Origin: Luteirhabdus salina | GTDB taxonomy: Bacteria; Bacteroidota; Bacteroidia; Flavobacteriales; Flavobacteriaceae | Assembly (NCBI GenBank): GCA_025384855.1 | Contig: JALAHT010000001.1 | Coordinates: 496,001 to 560,000 of the forward strand | Reading direction: 5' to 3' | DNA length: 64,000 nt | Position numbers and translations under genes: made by a program | The notes under the pieces: generated by a model | Database searches by the model: none | What the model saw: only the letters and a program-made list of their open reading frames with translations | Told to the model about the DNA's origin: nothing | Part shown: positions 35,671 to 44,163 of the stretch, piece after piece | How the letters are laid out: every line of letters starts with the position of its first letter | Position numbering within the stretch: the first letter of the stretch is position 1

Positions 35671-35808
35671 GATTTTATGGCGTTTGCACAATCCTCCAGG
35701 AATTGCCCTGGTGGCGAGCAACCGAGCTTTTTGTACCTTAATTATTTGACAAAAAGAGCGGTTGCGAAGGCGTTTTAATTTATTGTGCCTCGCGAGGGGA
35801 GACTACAG

Positions 35809-35840
35809 AAACGCTTCCGATTTTCGGGGGCGTTTTTTTT
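35809..35840 (+). terminator. Terminator hairpin in repeat copy B
   Basis: AACGCTTCCGA with a short loop and GGGGGCGTT, then a run of eight T. It is the second copy of the hairpin found after tRNA-Phe. No gene directly precedes it. Confidence 0.6.
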
Positions 35841-35930
35841 ATGCGCCAGTAGAAAACGAATCGAGGGCTCTAAACTATTTCCTCCCTCCCAAATTCCTCG
35901 TACCTTTACCTCCCTAACAAGAATATCCGC

Positions 35931-36830
35931 ATGGCCATACAAGAAGACCTTATAAAAGCGCTGGAAGCGAAATATGAAGCCTTAGGCGAAAACCCGAATA
36001 CCTATCTAAAGGGATTGCTGCAGGCAAAACCGATTAATTATTGGGACTATATTGAAGTGGAAACCCTCCTATCCCTCCAAAAACCACGAACCGATTTTAA
36101 AGACGAGGCCATTTTTATAATGTACCATCAGGTAACGGAACTGTTGCTGAAAATGATTCGTCATGAAATTACGCAATTGGTCGAAATGGAAAAAGTTCTT
36201 GAAGAAGTGTGGATCGATAAAATTGAACGCTGCAACCGCTATACACAAATGCTGATTACAAGCTTCGATATCATGCGAAAGGGAATGAGCTATGACGACT
36301 ATAATGTTTTCCGAAGCACCTTAACCCCTGCCAGTGGTTTTCAAAGTGCGCAGTTTCGGTATATCGAATTGGAATGTACGCGATTGGAAAATTTGGTTAA
36401 TAAAGCTGGAAAAAAACGCTTGCCCGAAAATCCATCGATTGAAGAATATTTCGATGATATCTATTGGCGCGACGCAGGAAAAAATCATAAAACAGGCGAA
36501 AAAACCCTCACCATGCGCCAGTTTGAAGACAAATACCTAGATAGTTTCATTTCGCTAGCCACCAAAATGCAGGGCAATACCCTGGAAGAGAAATTCCTCT
36601 CACTATCCGATCCTTCGGAAGGCTTACGGGAAACACTTTTAAAATTCGATGTATTATATAATGTAGAATGGCCGATGGTTCACCTGAACACTGCCAGACA
36701 TTATCTAGACAGTAAGGGCGAAAATAAAACCGCAACCGGAGGTAGTGAATGGAAAAAGTATCTTCACCCAAAATACCAGCAACGGAGATTCTTCCCTAGT
36801 TTATGGGAAGAAATTAAAAAGGAAGATTAA
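35931..36830 (+). CDS. kynA: Tryptophan 2,3-dioxygenase family protein
   Basis: 299 residues. The pattern PINYWDYIEVETLLSLQKP, then DEAIFIMYHQVTELLLKMIRHEI, FDIMRKGMSYDDYNVFRSTLTPASGFQSAQFRYIELE and a C-terminal HYLDSKG...ATGGSEWKKYLHP matches the Bacteroidota branch of the TDO family (heme enzyme opening the tryptophan indole ring). The family histidine patch and the STLTPASGFQS substrate loop are present. It ends 4 bases into the convergent small gene. No other kynurenine-pathway gene is in the window. Confidence 0.88.
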   Translation: MAIQEDLIKALEAKYEALGENPNTYLKGLLQAKPINYWDYIEVETLLSLQKPRTDFKDEAIFIMYHQVTELLLKMIRHEITQLVEMEKVLEEVWIDKIERCNRYTQMLITSFDIMRKGMSYDDYNVFRSTLTPASGFQSAQFRYIELECTRLENLVNKAGKKRLPENPSIEEYFDDIYWRDAGKNHKTGEKTLTMRQFEDKYLDSFISLATKMQGNTLEEKFLSLSDPSEGLRETLLKFDVLYNVEWPMVHLNTARHYLDSKGENKTATGGSEWKKYLHPKYQQRRFFPSLWEEIKKED

Positions 36831-37048
36831 ATACGCGGACGGGTATTCAACCGTTTTTCAGCCTTGCGCTTAATGGCGGTCAGTCGCTTCATCAAATCCA
36901 TCAAGGCACCATCCTTGGTTTTCTTGTAACGCTCGTTAATAGCCAAGATCAACTCTTTGGCTCTTTTCGAAGCGATGATACGTTCGTTCTTGGACTTAAA
37001 TCCGCTTGTATTTTCTTCAAATTGCTTTGCTTCCTGTACAATATCCAT
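36827..37048 (-). CDS. Small basic helical protein, unknown
   Basis: 73 residues from the ATG at 37048 (MDIVQEAKQFEEN); a GTG at 37072 would add eight. It is highly charged, rich in Lys, Arg, Glu and Ala, and predicted almost wholly helical (KSKNERIIASKRAKELILAINERYKK). It resembles small nucleic-acid-binding or histone-H1-like proteins in composition only. The convergent 4-base overlap with the dioxygenase gene suggests a compact real gene. No family recognised. Confidence 0.6.
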   Translation of the reverse strand: MDIVQEAKQFEENTSGFKSKNERIIASKRAKELILAINERYKKTKDGALMDLMKRLTAIKRKAEKRLNTRPRI

Positions 37049-37225
37049 AGCAGTTCTTTTTTTAAATTCCACACTTCAGATTGCTGAAATGTTCCCAAAT
37101 ATATAAGTGTTACAATACCTTCAAAAACATTAAACATATCTTTAACAACCTCTGTAGGAAAACGCCCATTCTTTCGACATCTACTCAGCTTTTACTACCT
37201 TCGTTTTTGTTAAAATTTCAACAGT

Positions 37226-37996
37226 ATGCATCGGAAATTGGTACTTGCCATCTCAATCACGCTCGTAGGAACTGTATTCTTTTTCACTTCCAACGCACAA
37301 ATCCTTAATGCTGAATCACTACGGAAAGTGACCGATACCTCCGGATTCTCAGGGTCGGCTACAGCAAACTTCAGCTTAAAGCGAAACGTAAATGATTTCA
37401 TCACCCTATCGAGCAATGTTCATGTTCAATATAAAATGAAGGAGCATTTAGCGATTTTTAAAAATGATATTTCCTTCCAAAAGATTGAAGGCAACGATTT
37501 CGAAAACAGCTACATTTCGCATTTACGATACAACTACCGTTTTCATCCACGGATTGCTTGGGAAGCCTTTGTTCAAGGCCAATACAATAAAGTAAACCTG
37601 ATCGATTTCCGGGGATTGGTAGGAATGGGACCGCGCTTTAAACTTACGACTTCCGAAAAATACAAATTCTATCTCGGCACCTTGGCCATGTACGAATATG
37701 AAGAAGTAGCCGATGGCATCACGCCTACCCAAAAGGATATTCGTGGCAGCACCTATTTTTCCTTTAGCATTTACCCCACCGAAACCATCAGTATTGTCAG
37801 CACCACCTACTACCAGCCTAACGTTGAACGGTTTAGCGACTATCGGATTTCCAGTCAGTCGTCATTGTTAATCGACCTCTTTACCAACTTCGCCTTCAAG
37901 ACGAGCTACACCTTTGTGTACGATGCCTTCCCCGCCGTTGGCATCCCCAACTCGCAATATGACCTCACAACGGGAATTGCGTATACTTTTGACTAG
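37226..37996 (+). CDS. DUF481 outer-membrane-type protein
   Basis: 256 residues. Signal peptide (about 1-24, ending FFTSNAQ). The mature part is all beta: GFSGSATANFSLKRNVNDFITLSS, a FENSYISHLRYNYRFHPRIAWEAFVQGQYNK stretch and GPRFKL, matching the DUF481 family of small barrel proteins found across Gram-negative bacteria. It ends with a strand closing in Phe-Asp rather than the usual terminal Phe. It is a monocistronic gene followed by nearly 600 bases with no gene. Function unknown. Confidence 0.85.
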   Translation: MHRKLVLAISITLVGTVFFFTSNAQILNAESLRKVTDTSGFSGSATANFSLKRNVNDFITLSSNVHVQYKMKEHLAIFKNDISFQKIEGNDFENSYISHLRYNYRFHPRIAWEAFVQGQYNKVNLIDFRGLVGMGPRFKLTTSEKYKFYLGTLAMYEYEEVADGITPTQKDIRGSTYFSFSIYPTETISIVSTTYYQPNVERFSDYRISSQSSLLIDLFTNFAFKTSYTFVYDAFPAVGIPNSQYDLTTGIAYTFD

Positions 37997-38488
37997 CTGT
38001 AGGGTGTAGGGTGTAGGCTAAAAGCTGTTGGAGTTTTAATAGTTGCTCATAATTCCTAATTCATAATTCTGAATTCAGTCACTAGTCAATAGTCGGTAGT
38101 CGTTAGATGTTCTCATGAAAATCGATGTCAAATTACAAAAACCCACAATCGTCAATCTAAAATCGTATATCACAAATCGCTATCCTTTGCTCCTTTGATT
38201 CTCTGCCTCTTTGAAACTTTACTCCTCACCATTCACCAATCACAAATAATTTAGCTGTTGGCATTTTGCTATTGACTTCTAACTTTGAACTCATCACTCA
38301 TAACTCATAACTCATCACGCTGTATGCTGTAAGCTATAGGCTAAGAACTTTTGAAATTTAAAACTTGCTCTTCATTCTTTATTCTCAATTCTCTGCTCTT
38401 TTGTTTCTCACTACTCACTACTCACTACTCACTACTCACTAATCTTAGTTCACAGTTCACAGTTCACTGCTCACGGTTCACGGTTCAC
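37996..38488. repeat. Degenerate 7-bp-period repeat region
   Basis: No gene is seen in 37997-38593. Instead, successive blocks have a 7-bp period with different units: GGTGTAG (37996-38023), CATAATT (38048-38075), AGTCNNT (38077-38104), AACTCAT (38288-38315), GCTGTAT (38319-38346), TTCATTC (38371-38398), ACTCACT, four exact copies ending a 38406-38440 block, and AGTTCAC passing into GGTTCAC (38447-38488). Between blocks the sequence is AT-rich with weaker copies. Both strands lack long frames here. Confidence 0.85.
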
Positions 38489-38593
38489 GCATAATTTCCG
38501 TAAGCTTTTCACTTTTCCTAAGACTACTTGTCTATATTTACAGCTATTAAAACCAAATAGGCGCGATTCTCGTACCTATTACAAATACCTGAT

Positions 38594-38926
38594 ATGTCCA
38601 ATTATTACGATTCAAAAGACCTCCGGAAATTCGGCGATATCACAGAATGGAGCGAGGAACTCGGCGAAAAATTCTTCGATTATTACGGAAAGGTGTTCGA
38701 GGACGGTGCCCTTACCGCCCGCGAAAAATCACTCATTGCCCTTGCGGTAGCCCACACCGAGCAATGTCCATACTGCATCGATGCCTATACCAAGGATGCG
38801 CTGCAACGGGGCATTACCAAAGCCGAAATGATGGAAGCTATCCACGCAGGTGCAGCCATAAAAGGAGGCGCTAGCCTCGTACACGGTGTCATGATGATGA
38901 ACAAAGTAAATAAATTGGACGGTTAG
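38594..38926 (+). CDS. Arsenosugar-associated AhpD-like peroxidase-fold protein
   Basis: 110 residues, carboxymuconolactone decarboxylase/AhpD fold. The CxxC redox pair lies in HTEQCPYCIDAYTKDALQRG, and the conserved His in AIHAGAAIKGGASLVHGVMMM. This exact layout, directly before ArsS, is that of the peroxidase-like family long noted beside rSAM/selenodomain (now arsenosugar) genes. A thiol-disulfide or arsenic-redox role is likely but unproven. The gene is separated from arsS by a structured 137-base spacer. Confidence 0.9.
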   Translation: MSNYYDSKDLRKFGDITEWSEELGEKFFDYYGKVFEDGALTAREKSLIALAVAHTEQCPYCIDAYTKDALQRGITKAEMMEAIHAGAAIKGGASLVHGVMMMNKVNKLDG

Positions 38927-38937
38927 CACTGTCTTTT

Positions 38938-39045
38938 GGGCGTTGCCACGCTTTGGCGTGGTCGGGCTTTCGGCTATATCTATTTTGCAGGCCACTGAGG
39001 CTCTCGAAGTGCCGCAAAATAGGATGCCGCCTCAATCCCTAACGC
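38938..39045. repeat. Structured intergenic element between the AhpD-like gene and arsS
   Basis: It starts GGGCGTT and ends CTAACGC, so the ends can pair. Inside are the hairpin CCACGC-tttg-GCGTGG (38946-38961), a segment GTCGGGCTTTCGGC, a long hairpin closed by CTATTTTGC/GCAAAATAG (about 38980-39022), and GATGCCGCCTCAATCCCTAA. From memory, elements with these end segments recur between genes in Flavobacteriaceae. I see one copy in this window. Confidence 0.5.
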
Positions 39046-39063
39046 AAACAGAAAAAATTCTCT

Positions 39064-40131
39064 ATGAAGAAAGAAAAGTTACAATCCCTACATAAACGAG
39101 ATAGCGAACTGGCCAAAGCCAATAAGCAATTGGAATTCCTTTCCAATGGTATCTTCGAAAATGGAGATCTGCCCAAATTCGCTGAAAAAATTCAAGAAAC
39201 GGGCAACTTTCCGCTCAAACCCAAAAAACTCGAGATCCTTCAGATCAATGTAGGGTATATGTGTAACCAAGTGTGCAGCCACTGCCACGTCGATGCCGGT
39301 CCCGACCGTAAGGAAATCATGACCTGGGAAACCATGGAACAATGCTTGGATGTTATCAAAAACACTGGCGCTCATACCCTCGACCTTACCGGTGGTGCAC
39401 CCGAAATGAATCCAAACTTTCGCCGCTTCGTCGAAGAAGCCAGCAAAGCAGGCATCAAGGATTTTATCGTTCGGAGTAACCTTACCATCATTCGAGCGAA
39501 TAAAAAATATTACGACCTACCCGAATTTTTCAAAAAACACAATGTGCATGTGGTAAGCAGTATGCCGCACTGGACAAGAGGGAAAACCGATAAACAACGT
39601 GGTGACGGTGTTTTCGACAAAAGCATCAAAGCGCTTCAGGAATTGAACGCCGTAGGATACGGTATGCCAGACAGCGATCTGCGACTCGATTTAGTGTACA
39701 ATCCAAGTGGTGCTTTTCTTCCTAGTAACCAACAAAGCATGGAAAACGATTTCAAAAATGCCTTGATGGAAGACTTCGGTATACAGTTTCATAACCTATT
39801 CGCCATAACCAACCTTCCGATTGCACGCTTTTTAGACTATCTCATCGCTTCCGAAAACTACGAAGACTATATGTACCAATTGGTCGATGCCTATAATCCA
39901 GCTGCCGTCGAAAATGTAATGTGTACCAACACTATTTCCATCAGTTGGGATGGATGGCTGTACGATTGCGACTTCAACCAGATGCTCGGACTTAAAGTAG
40001 CGAGTAAGGTAAAACATATCAAAGATTATAACGAGGATGTGCTCAACGACAGAAATATAATCATTTCACAACATTGTTATGGCTGTACCGCCGGCGCAGG
40101 AAGCAGCTGCCAAGGTTCTGTAGCAGAATAA
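39064..40131 (+). CDS. arsS: Arsenosugar biosynthesis radical SAM protein ArsS
   Basis: 355 residues. The radical-SAM cluster motif is CNQVCSHC (about residues 67-74), followed by DLTGGAPEMNPNFRR and the C-terminal domain ending HCYGCTAGAGSSCQGS, the cysteine-rich signature of this family. The homologue characterised in cyanobacteria transfers a 5'-deoxyadenosyl radical to dimethylarsinous acid, giving 5'-deoxy-5'-dimethylarsinoyl-adenosine. No in-frame TGA is present, so this is the cysteine, not selenocysteine, form. An AhpD-like gene precedes it and a DUF2064 gene follows after 16 bases. Confidence 0.95.
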   Translation: MKKEKLQSLHKRDSELAKANKQLEFLSNGIFENGDLPKFAEKIQETGNFPLKPKKLEILQINVGYMCNQVCSHCHVDAGPDRKEIMTWETMEQCLDVIKNTGAHTLDLTGGAPEMNPNFRRFVEEASKAGIKDFIVRSNLTIIRANKKYYDLPEFFKKHNVHVVSSMPHWTRGKTDKQRGDGVFDKSIKALQELNAVGYGMPDSDLRLDLVYNPSGAFLPSNQQSMENDFKNALMEDFGIQFHNLFAITNLPIARFLDYLIASENYEDYMYQLVDAYNPAAVENVMCTNTISISWDGWLYDCDFNQMLGLKVASKVKHIKDYNEDVLNDRNIIISQHCYGCTAGAGSSCQGSVAE

Positions 40132-40147
40132 ACACGAAGGAAACGCA

Positions 40148-40843
40148 ATGCGTTTCAAAACAATGCACCAACCAAAAACCGCCATACTCGTATTTGCCCA
40201 ATCGGCCCAAAAGGAAGCCCAAGATAAAGGCTTCTTCAAATCGGCTAAATTGTTTGAGCAACTCAATGCGCGCACATTTCAGGCAGTAGAGCGTAGCGGT
40301 CTTCCCTATTTCCATATTTCAGAGAAACAACAAAAAGGAGATTGTTTTGGCGAACGCTACGTAAATGCGATTCAAACGGTATTCGATAGCGGTTTTGAGA
40401 ACATCATAACCATTGGTAACGATACGCCGCACCTACAAACACGTCATCTTACTGAAACCGCCGAAAAACTGGCAGATACACCATTGGTGGTAGGGCCATC
40501 TTTCGATGGTGGCTACTATTTAATGGGACTTCAAAAAGCCCATTTCAACCCAGCTTCCTTCCTAAAACTTCCTTGGCAAACAGCAAGGCTTAGCAGCAAA
40601 CTAATCGATCTTTTCACCCAAAAGAACATTCAAGTCCATAAACTTGAAGCGCTGATCGATATCGATGTGCTTCAGGATGCGAGTAAAATTCGCAATTCCT
40701 TCAAAAGCATCGGTAAAACACTTCGAACTATTTTGAACGAACTGTTTTCAGTTACTAAGAAAGTTCTTGCTGAAACAGTTTGGCTAACCGCTTATCTCCT
40801 ACCCCAAACCCTATATAACAAGGGCTCTCCAAAGTTGATGTAA
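40148..40843 (+). CDS. DUF2064 nucleotidyl/glycosyltransferase-like protein
   Basis: 231 residues. TAILVFAQSAQKEA, TIGNDTPHLQTRHL and VVGPSFDGGYYLMGL match DUF2064, the GT-A-like fold also seen in TIGR04282. An alternative start is the ATG at 40163 (MHQPKTAILVF); the first ATG lies in the middle of a perfect 17-base palindrome (40140-40156). A GAAGG sequence stands 7 bases before it. It is a paralogue of the TIGR04282-type gene at 48295, and probably adds to or activates the arsenosugar ribose, by context. Confidence 0.85.
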   Translation: MRFKTMHQPKTAILVFAQSAQKEAQDKGFFKSAKLFEQLNARTFQAVERSGLPYFHISEKQQKGDCFGERYVNAIQTVFDSGFENIITIGNDTPHLQTRHLTETAEKLADTPLVVGPSFDGGYYLMGLQKAHFNPASFLKLPWQTARLSSKLIDLFTQKNIQVHKLEALIDIDVLQDASKIRNSFKSIGKTLRTILNELFSVTKKVLAETVWLTAYLLPQTLYNKGSPKLM

Positions 40844-40940
40844 ATCCGATCGTCCTCCCAATAAGGACAAAGCGATAGTGCCGCGAAACATAGTTTCCGA
40901 AAAACGCTATTGCGTCAATTACTAACATCAACTACATTTT

Positions 40941-43900
40941 ATGAAACAATTTTATGTTGCCATTGCATTGCTATGCACTACCTATGGCTTTTCACAAATA
41001 ACCATTACCGGGACGGTGCGTTCCGCAAATACAGAGGAAACCATTCCCTTCGCGAACGTTATTGCCAACGATGGCAATGCTACTACCACCGCAGATAATG
41101 GAACGTTTTCGCTTGAGATTACCAATAAGGAAACCCTAGTTTCTTTTTCCTCATTAGGATACACACAGCAAACTATAATCGTCGGCCAGAATACCGAGTT
41201 TTCGATCTATTTGGAAGAATCGGCGACCAATTTAGATGAAGTTGTCGTTACCGCCCTAGGACTCGAACGCGAAACAAAGGAACTCGGCTATGCCGTCCAA
41301 AGTCTGGATTCTGAAGGAATCAGCGAAGTGAAGGCTGTAAACTTTTTGGATAACCTTGCAGGAAAATTAGCGGGTGTCACCATCTCTCAAGGTGCAACGG
41401 GCGTTGGATCCACCTCGAAAATCACCATCCGTGGCGAAGGCTCTTTTTCGAACAACAATCCATTATTCATCGTAGATGGAACACCCATCAATAACGAAAC
41501 GGTTTTTAACGTCACCAACGAGGCAGCAGCAGGTTTTCAGGAAATCGATTTTGGAAATGGCGCCATGGAGGTTAATCCAGATGATATTGCTTCGCTTACG
41601 GTCTTAAAAGGTCCTACCGCGGCAGCACTTTATGGAACACGAGCTTCCAACGGGGTAATCGTTATCGAAACTAAAGATGGAAGTACTTCCAAAGGACTTG
41701 GCATTAGCATTAATACCAGCTTATTTATCGAAACTCCTTTTCAGCTACCAGAATTTCAAAACCAGTACGGACAAGGAAACTCGGGGCAATTCGAGTTTGT
41801 CGATGGTCTTGGCGGTGGCATTAACGATGTCATTACCTATTCTTGGGGACCACGATTGGATGTAGGTTTACAGATTCCACAATTCGACAGTCCGGTTACA
41901 CTACCCAATGGTACCGTAGTTCGCGGTGGCGATACTGCTTTGTATGATGGCTTGCCCATTACTCCTACACCCTTTGTGTCGCATCCCGACAACCTAAAGG
42001 ATTTTTATGAAACAGGTATCACCACCATCAATAATGTAGCGGTTTCCGATAACTTCGGTAAGGGAAATTATCGATTGTCCTTCACCGATCTTCGCAGCGA
42101 TGGCATTATTCCAGGCGTGAATCTTGATCGGCAAACGGCCGCAGCACGATTTCACTTTCAACCCACCGACAAAACGGAATTCAATGCTACCATCAATTAC
42201 GTGAATTCACAAAGTGATAACCGACCATCCAATGGCTATGGTAGTGAAAACGTAAATTATTCCTTAGTAGCTTGGGGACCTCGTTCTCTGAATATTGAAA
42301 GCCTGAAAGATTATTGGCAACCTGGATTGGAAGACATTCAGCAGTTTTCCTTCAACTATACCTATTTCGATAACCCGTATTTCATTTTATTTGAAAACCG
42401 TAACAGTTTTGTTCGCGACAGGGTTTTTGGAAACCTTTCAGCAAAGCAATTCATAACCGATAATCTGAGCATTGCCCTTCGCACCGGGATGGATTATTCC
42501 ACCGAAACCCGAAAACTTCGTCGTGCCTACAGCAGCAATCGCTTTCAAAATGGAGGTTATGCCGAACACGATGTGATGTTCCGAGAAGTGAACACCGATG
42601 TATTGGTGAATTACAACAATATTTTTGGCGATATCAGTTTCGACCTGTCGGTTGGGGCGAATCGTCTGGATCAAAAGGCAAGCACAAAACAATCGCAGAC
42701 CGTTAATTTGGCGCAGCCAGGAATTTTCAATTTAAATAATGCTGCTTCCCCAATTGAGGTGTTTCAATATGAAGCGGAAAAGCGGATCAATTCGGTGTAC
42801 GGACTCGTAAAATTAGGCTATCAAAACTATTTGTACCTAGACCTTACAGCCCGAAACGATTGGTCGAGTGCCTTGGCAACACCCTTTTCGGTAGATGGCA
42901 CCTCGTTTTTCTACCCTTCTGCCTCCTTGAGCTTCGTAGCATCGAATGCAATTCAGTTACCAGAAACCATCTCTTTTTTCAAACTTAGGGGAAGCGTAGC
43001 GCAAGTTGGAAACGACACCGCTCCCTACCAAACTACTGGTGCCTTCGTTTCACAGACACCCTTTTTAGGGCAACCAACCTTTAGCGATCAAAATTTTATT
43101 CCGAACGCCAATCTGAAACCAGAGCAGACCACCGCTTTTGAAGTAGGGGCCGATATTCGCTTTTGGAAGGATCGCCTTCGACTCGATGCTACGTATTACA
43201 ATGCATTGACGGAAGATCAGATTATTTCACTTCCTGTCGCTATCTCATCCGGATATAACCAACAAGTGGTCAATGGCGGAAAAGTTCGAAGCCAAGGGGT
43301 CGAACTAATTGCGGGAGCAACGCCTGTTCAAAGTGAAACATTTCAATGGAATACAACCTTCAACTTCAGCACGAGCAAAGCGATTGTAGAGGATCTGCCG
43401 CAAACGGACGGTCGATTAACGTTGGCTTATAACCGAATTTACGATAGCGCCAACCAAACCGTTTGGTTTCAGGTTGAAGAAGGCGGTGAAGTGGGTGATA
43501 TCTACGGAACAGGATACTTGAAAACCGACGACGGTCAATTCATTTTAGATGAAAACGGCAGCTATATTGCAAATAACGAACTTCAGAAGCTTGGAAACTA
43601 TAATCCAGACTTCATGTTGGGCTGGAACAATCAGTTTCAACACAAGAACTGGAACCTCAGCTTTCTTTTCGATTGGCGACAAGGAGGTGAATTGGTCTCT
43701 AGGACCAGAGCCCTTGGTAATGTCGGCGGACAGCTAGCCGAAACCGCCAACCGACCCGAAGAGGGAATAATTCCGCAAGGCGTTGTAAACGTAGGCACTG
43801 CCGAGAACCCTGCATATGTTCCTAACACGACAGCAGTTTCAGCAGAAACCTATTACCGTCAGTTTTACGACCGAAACCATGAGGAAAACAATATTTATGA

Positions 43901-44153
43901 TGCCTCGTACTTAAAATTACGCCAGTTTCAGGTTGGCTATACCTTTCAGTTGAAAGACGGATTTCTAGGCCTTCAACAAGGAGGCGAGGTCAGTCTATCG
44001 CTTATCGGACGTAATATTTTCGCCATTTCTGAAATTCCACATTTCGATCCCGAACAATTAGCCGTTCAAGGTGAAGGCTTCGTGAGTGGCGTGGAAGATA
44101 TGAGCTACGCGACCAGCAGAAGTATCGGATTTAAGGCAGGCATCAATTTTTAA
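40941..44153 (+). CDS. SusC/RagA-family TonB-dependent transporter
   Basis: 1070 residues. Signal peptide (about 1-19), a carboxypeptidase-D-like regulatory domain (ITITGTVRSANTEETIPFANVIA, about 20-95), a plug domain (AVNFLDNLAGKLAGVTISQG; TVLKGPTAAALYGTRASNGVIVIETK), and a long barrel ending in SYATSRSIGFKAGINF. There is no STN domain, so anti-sigma signalling is unlikely. It imports a ligand too large for porins, together with the SusD-like lipoprotein 10 bases downstream. The ligand is unknown, and the position inside the arsenosugar locus is notable. Confidence 0.95.
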   Translation: MKQFYVAIALLCTTYGFSQITITGTVRSANTEETIPFANVIANDGNATTTADNGTFSLEITNKETLVSFSSLGYTQQTIIVGQNTEFSIYLEESATNLDEVVVTALGLERETKELGYAVQSLDSEGISEVKAVNFLDNLAGKLAGVTISQGATGVGSTSKITIRGEGSFSNNNPLFIVDGTPINNETVFNVTNEAAAGFQEIDFGNGAMEVNPDDIASLTVLKGPTAAALYGTRASNGVIVIETKDGSTSKGLGISINTSLFIETPFQLPEFQNQYGQGNSGQFEFVDGLGGGINDVITYSWGPRLDVGLQIPQFDSPVTLPNGTVVRGGDTALYDGLPITPTPFVSHPDNLKDFYETGITTINNVAVSDNFGKGNYRLSFTDLRSDGIIPGVNLDRQTAAARFHFQPTDKTEFNATINYVNSQSDNRPSNGYGSENVNYSLVAWGPRSLNIESLKDYWQPGLEDIQQFSFNYTYFDNPYFILFENRNSFVRDRVFGNLSAKQFITDNLSIALRTGMDYSTETRKLRRAYSSNRFQNGGYAEHDVMFREVNTDVLVNYNNIFGDISFDLSVGANRLDQKASTKQSQTVNLAQPGIFNLNNAASPIEVFQYEAEKRINSVYGLVKLGYQNYLYLDLTARNDWSSALATPFSVDGTSFFYPSASLSFVASNAIQLPETISFFKLRGSVAQVGNDTAPYQTTGAFVSQTPFLGQPTFSDQNFIPNANLKPEQTTAFEVGADIRFWKDRLRLDATYYNALTEDQIISLPVAISSGYNQQVVNGGKVRSQGVELIAGATPVQSETFQWNTTFNFSTSKAIVEDLPQTDGRLTLAYNRIYDSANQTVWFQVEEGGEVGDIYGTGYLKTDDGQFILDENGSYIANNELQKLGNYNPDFMLGWNNQFQHKNWNLSFLFDWRQGGELVSRTRALGNVGGQLAETANRPEEGIIPQGVVNVGTAENPAYVPNTTAVSAETYYRQFYDRNHEENNIYDASYLKLRQFQVGYTFQLKDGFLGLQQGGEVSLSLIGRNIFAISEIPHFDPEQLAVQGEGFVSGVEDMSYATSRSIGFKAGINF

Positions 44154-44163
44154 TACAAGCATT

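Larger units (their letters stand above)
35522..35866. repeat. Two direct copies of an ~80-bp terminator-bearing repeat around a palindrome-rich spacer
   Basis: Copy A (about 35522-35602) follows the tRNA. Copy B (about 35786-35866) begins 264 bases later. They share GCCTCGCGAG, GACTACAGAAACGCTTCCGA, the terminator hairpin and AGAAAACGAATCGAGG, with few differences. Between them are CCCGCC-AAAT-GGCGGG (35607-35622), a second GGAGGCACCAC identical to the tRNA 3' end (35630-35640), a 30-base perfect palindrome (35641-35670), and an inverted repeat of 15 of 17 bases (35718-35734 with 35749-35765). I see no gene in this 410-base stretch. Confidence 0.8.

Noticed and set aside
38406-38488. Regular repeats that could suggest a CRISPR array
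   Set aside because: The unit is 7 bp with no spacers, and no cas genes are in the window.
39064-40131. Selenocysteine in the C-terminal motif of ArsS
   Set aside because: All motif positions are Cys codons and the gene ends in TAA; no in-frame TGA is present.
40844-40940. Riboswitch upstream of the SusC-like gene
   Set aside because: Only short pairings (GCGATAG/CTATTGC) are visible; no known riboswitch motif was recognised in the 97 bases.
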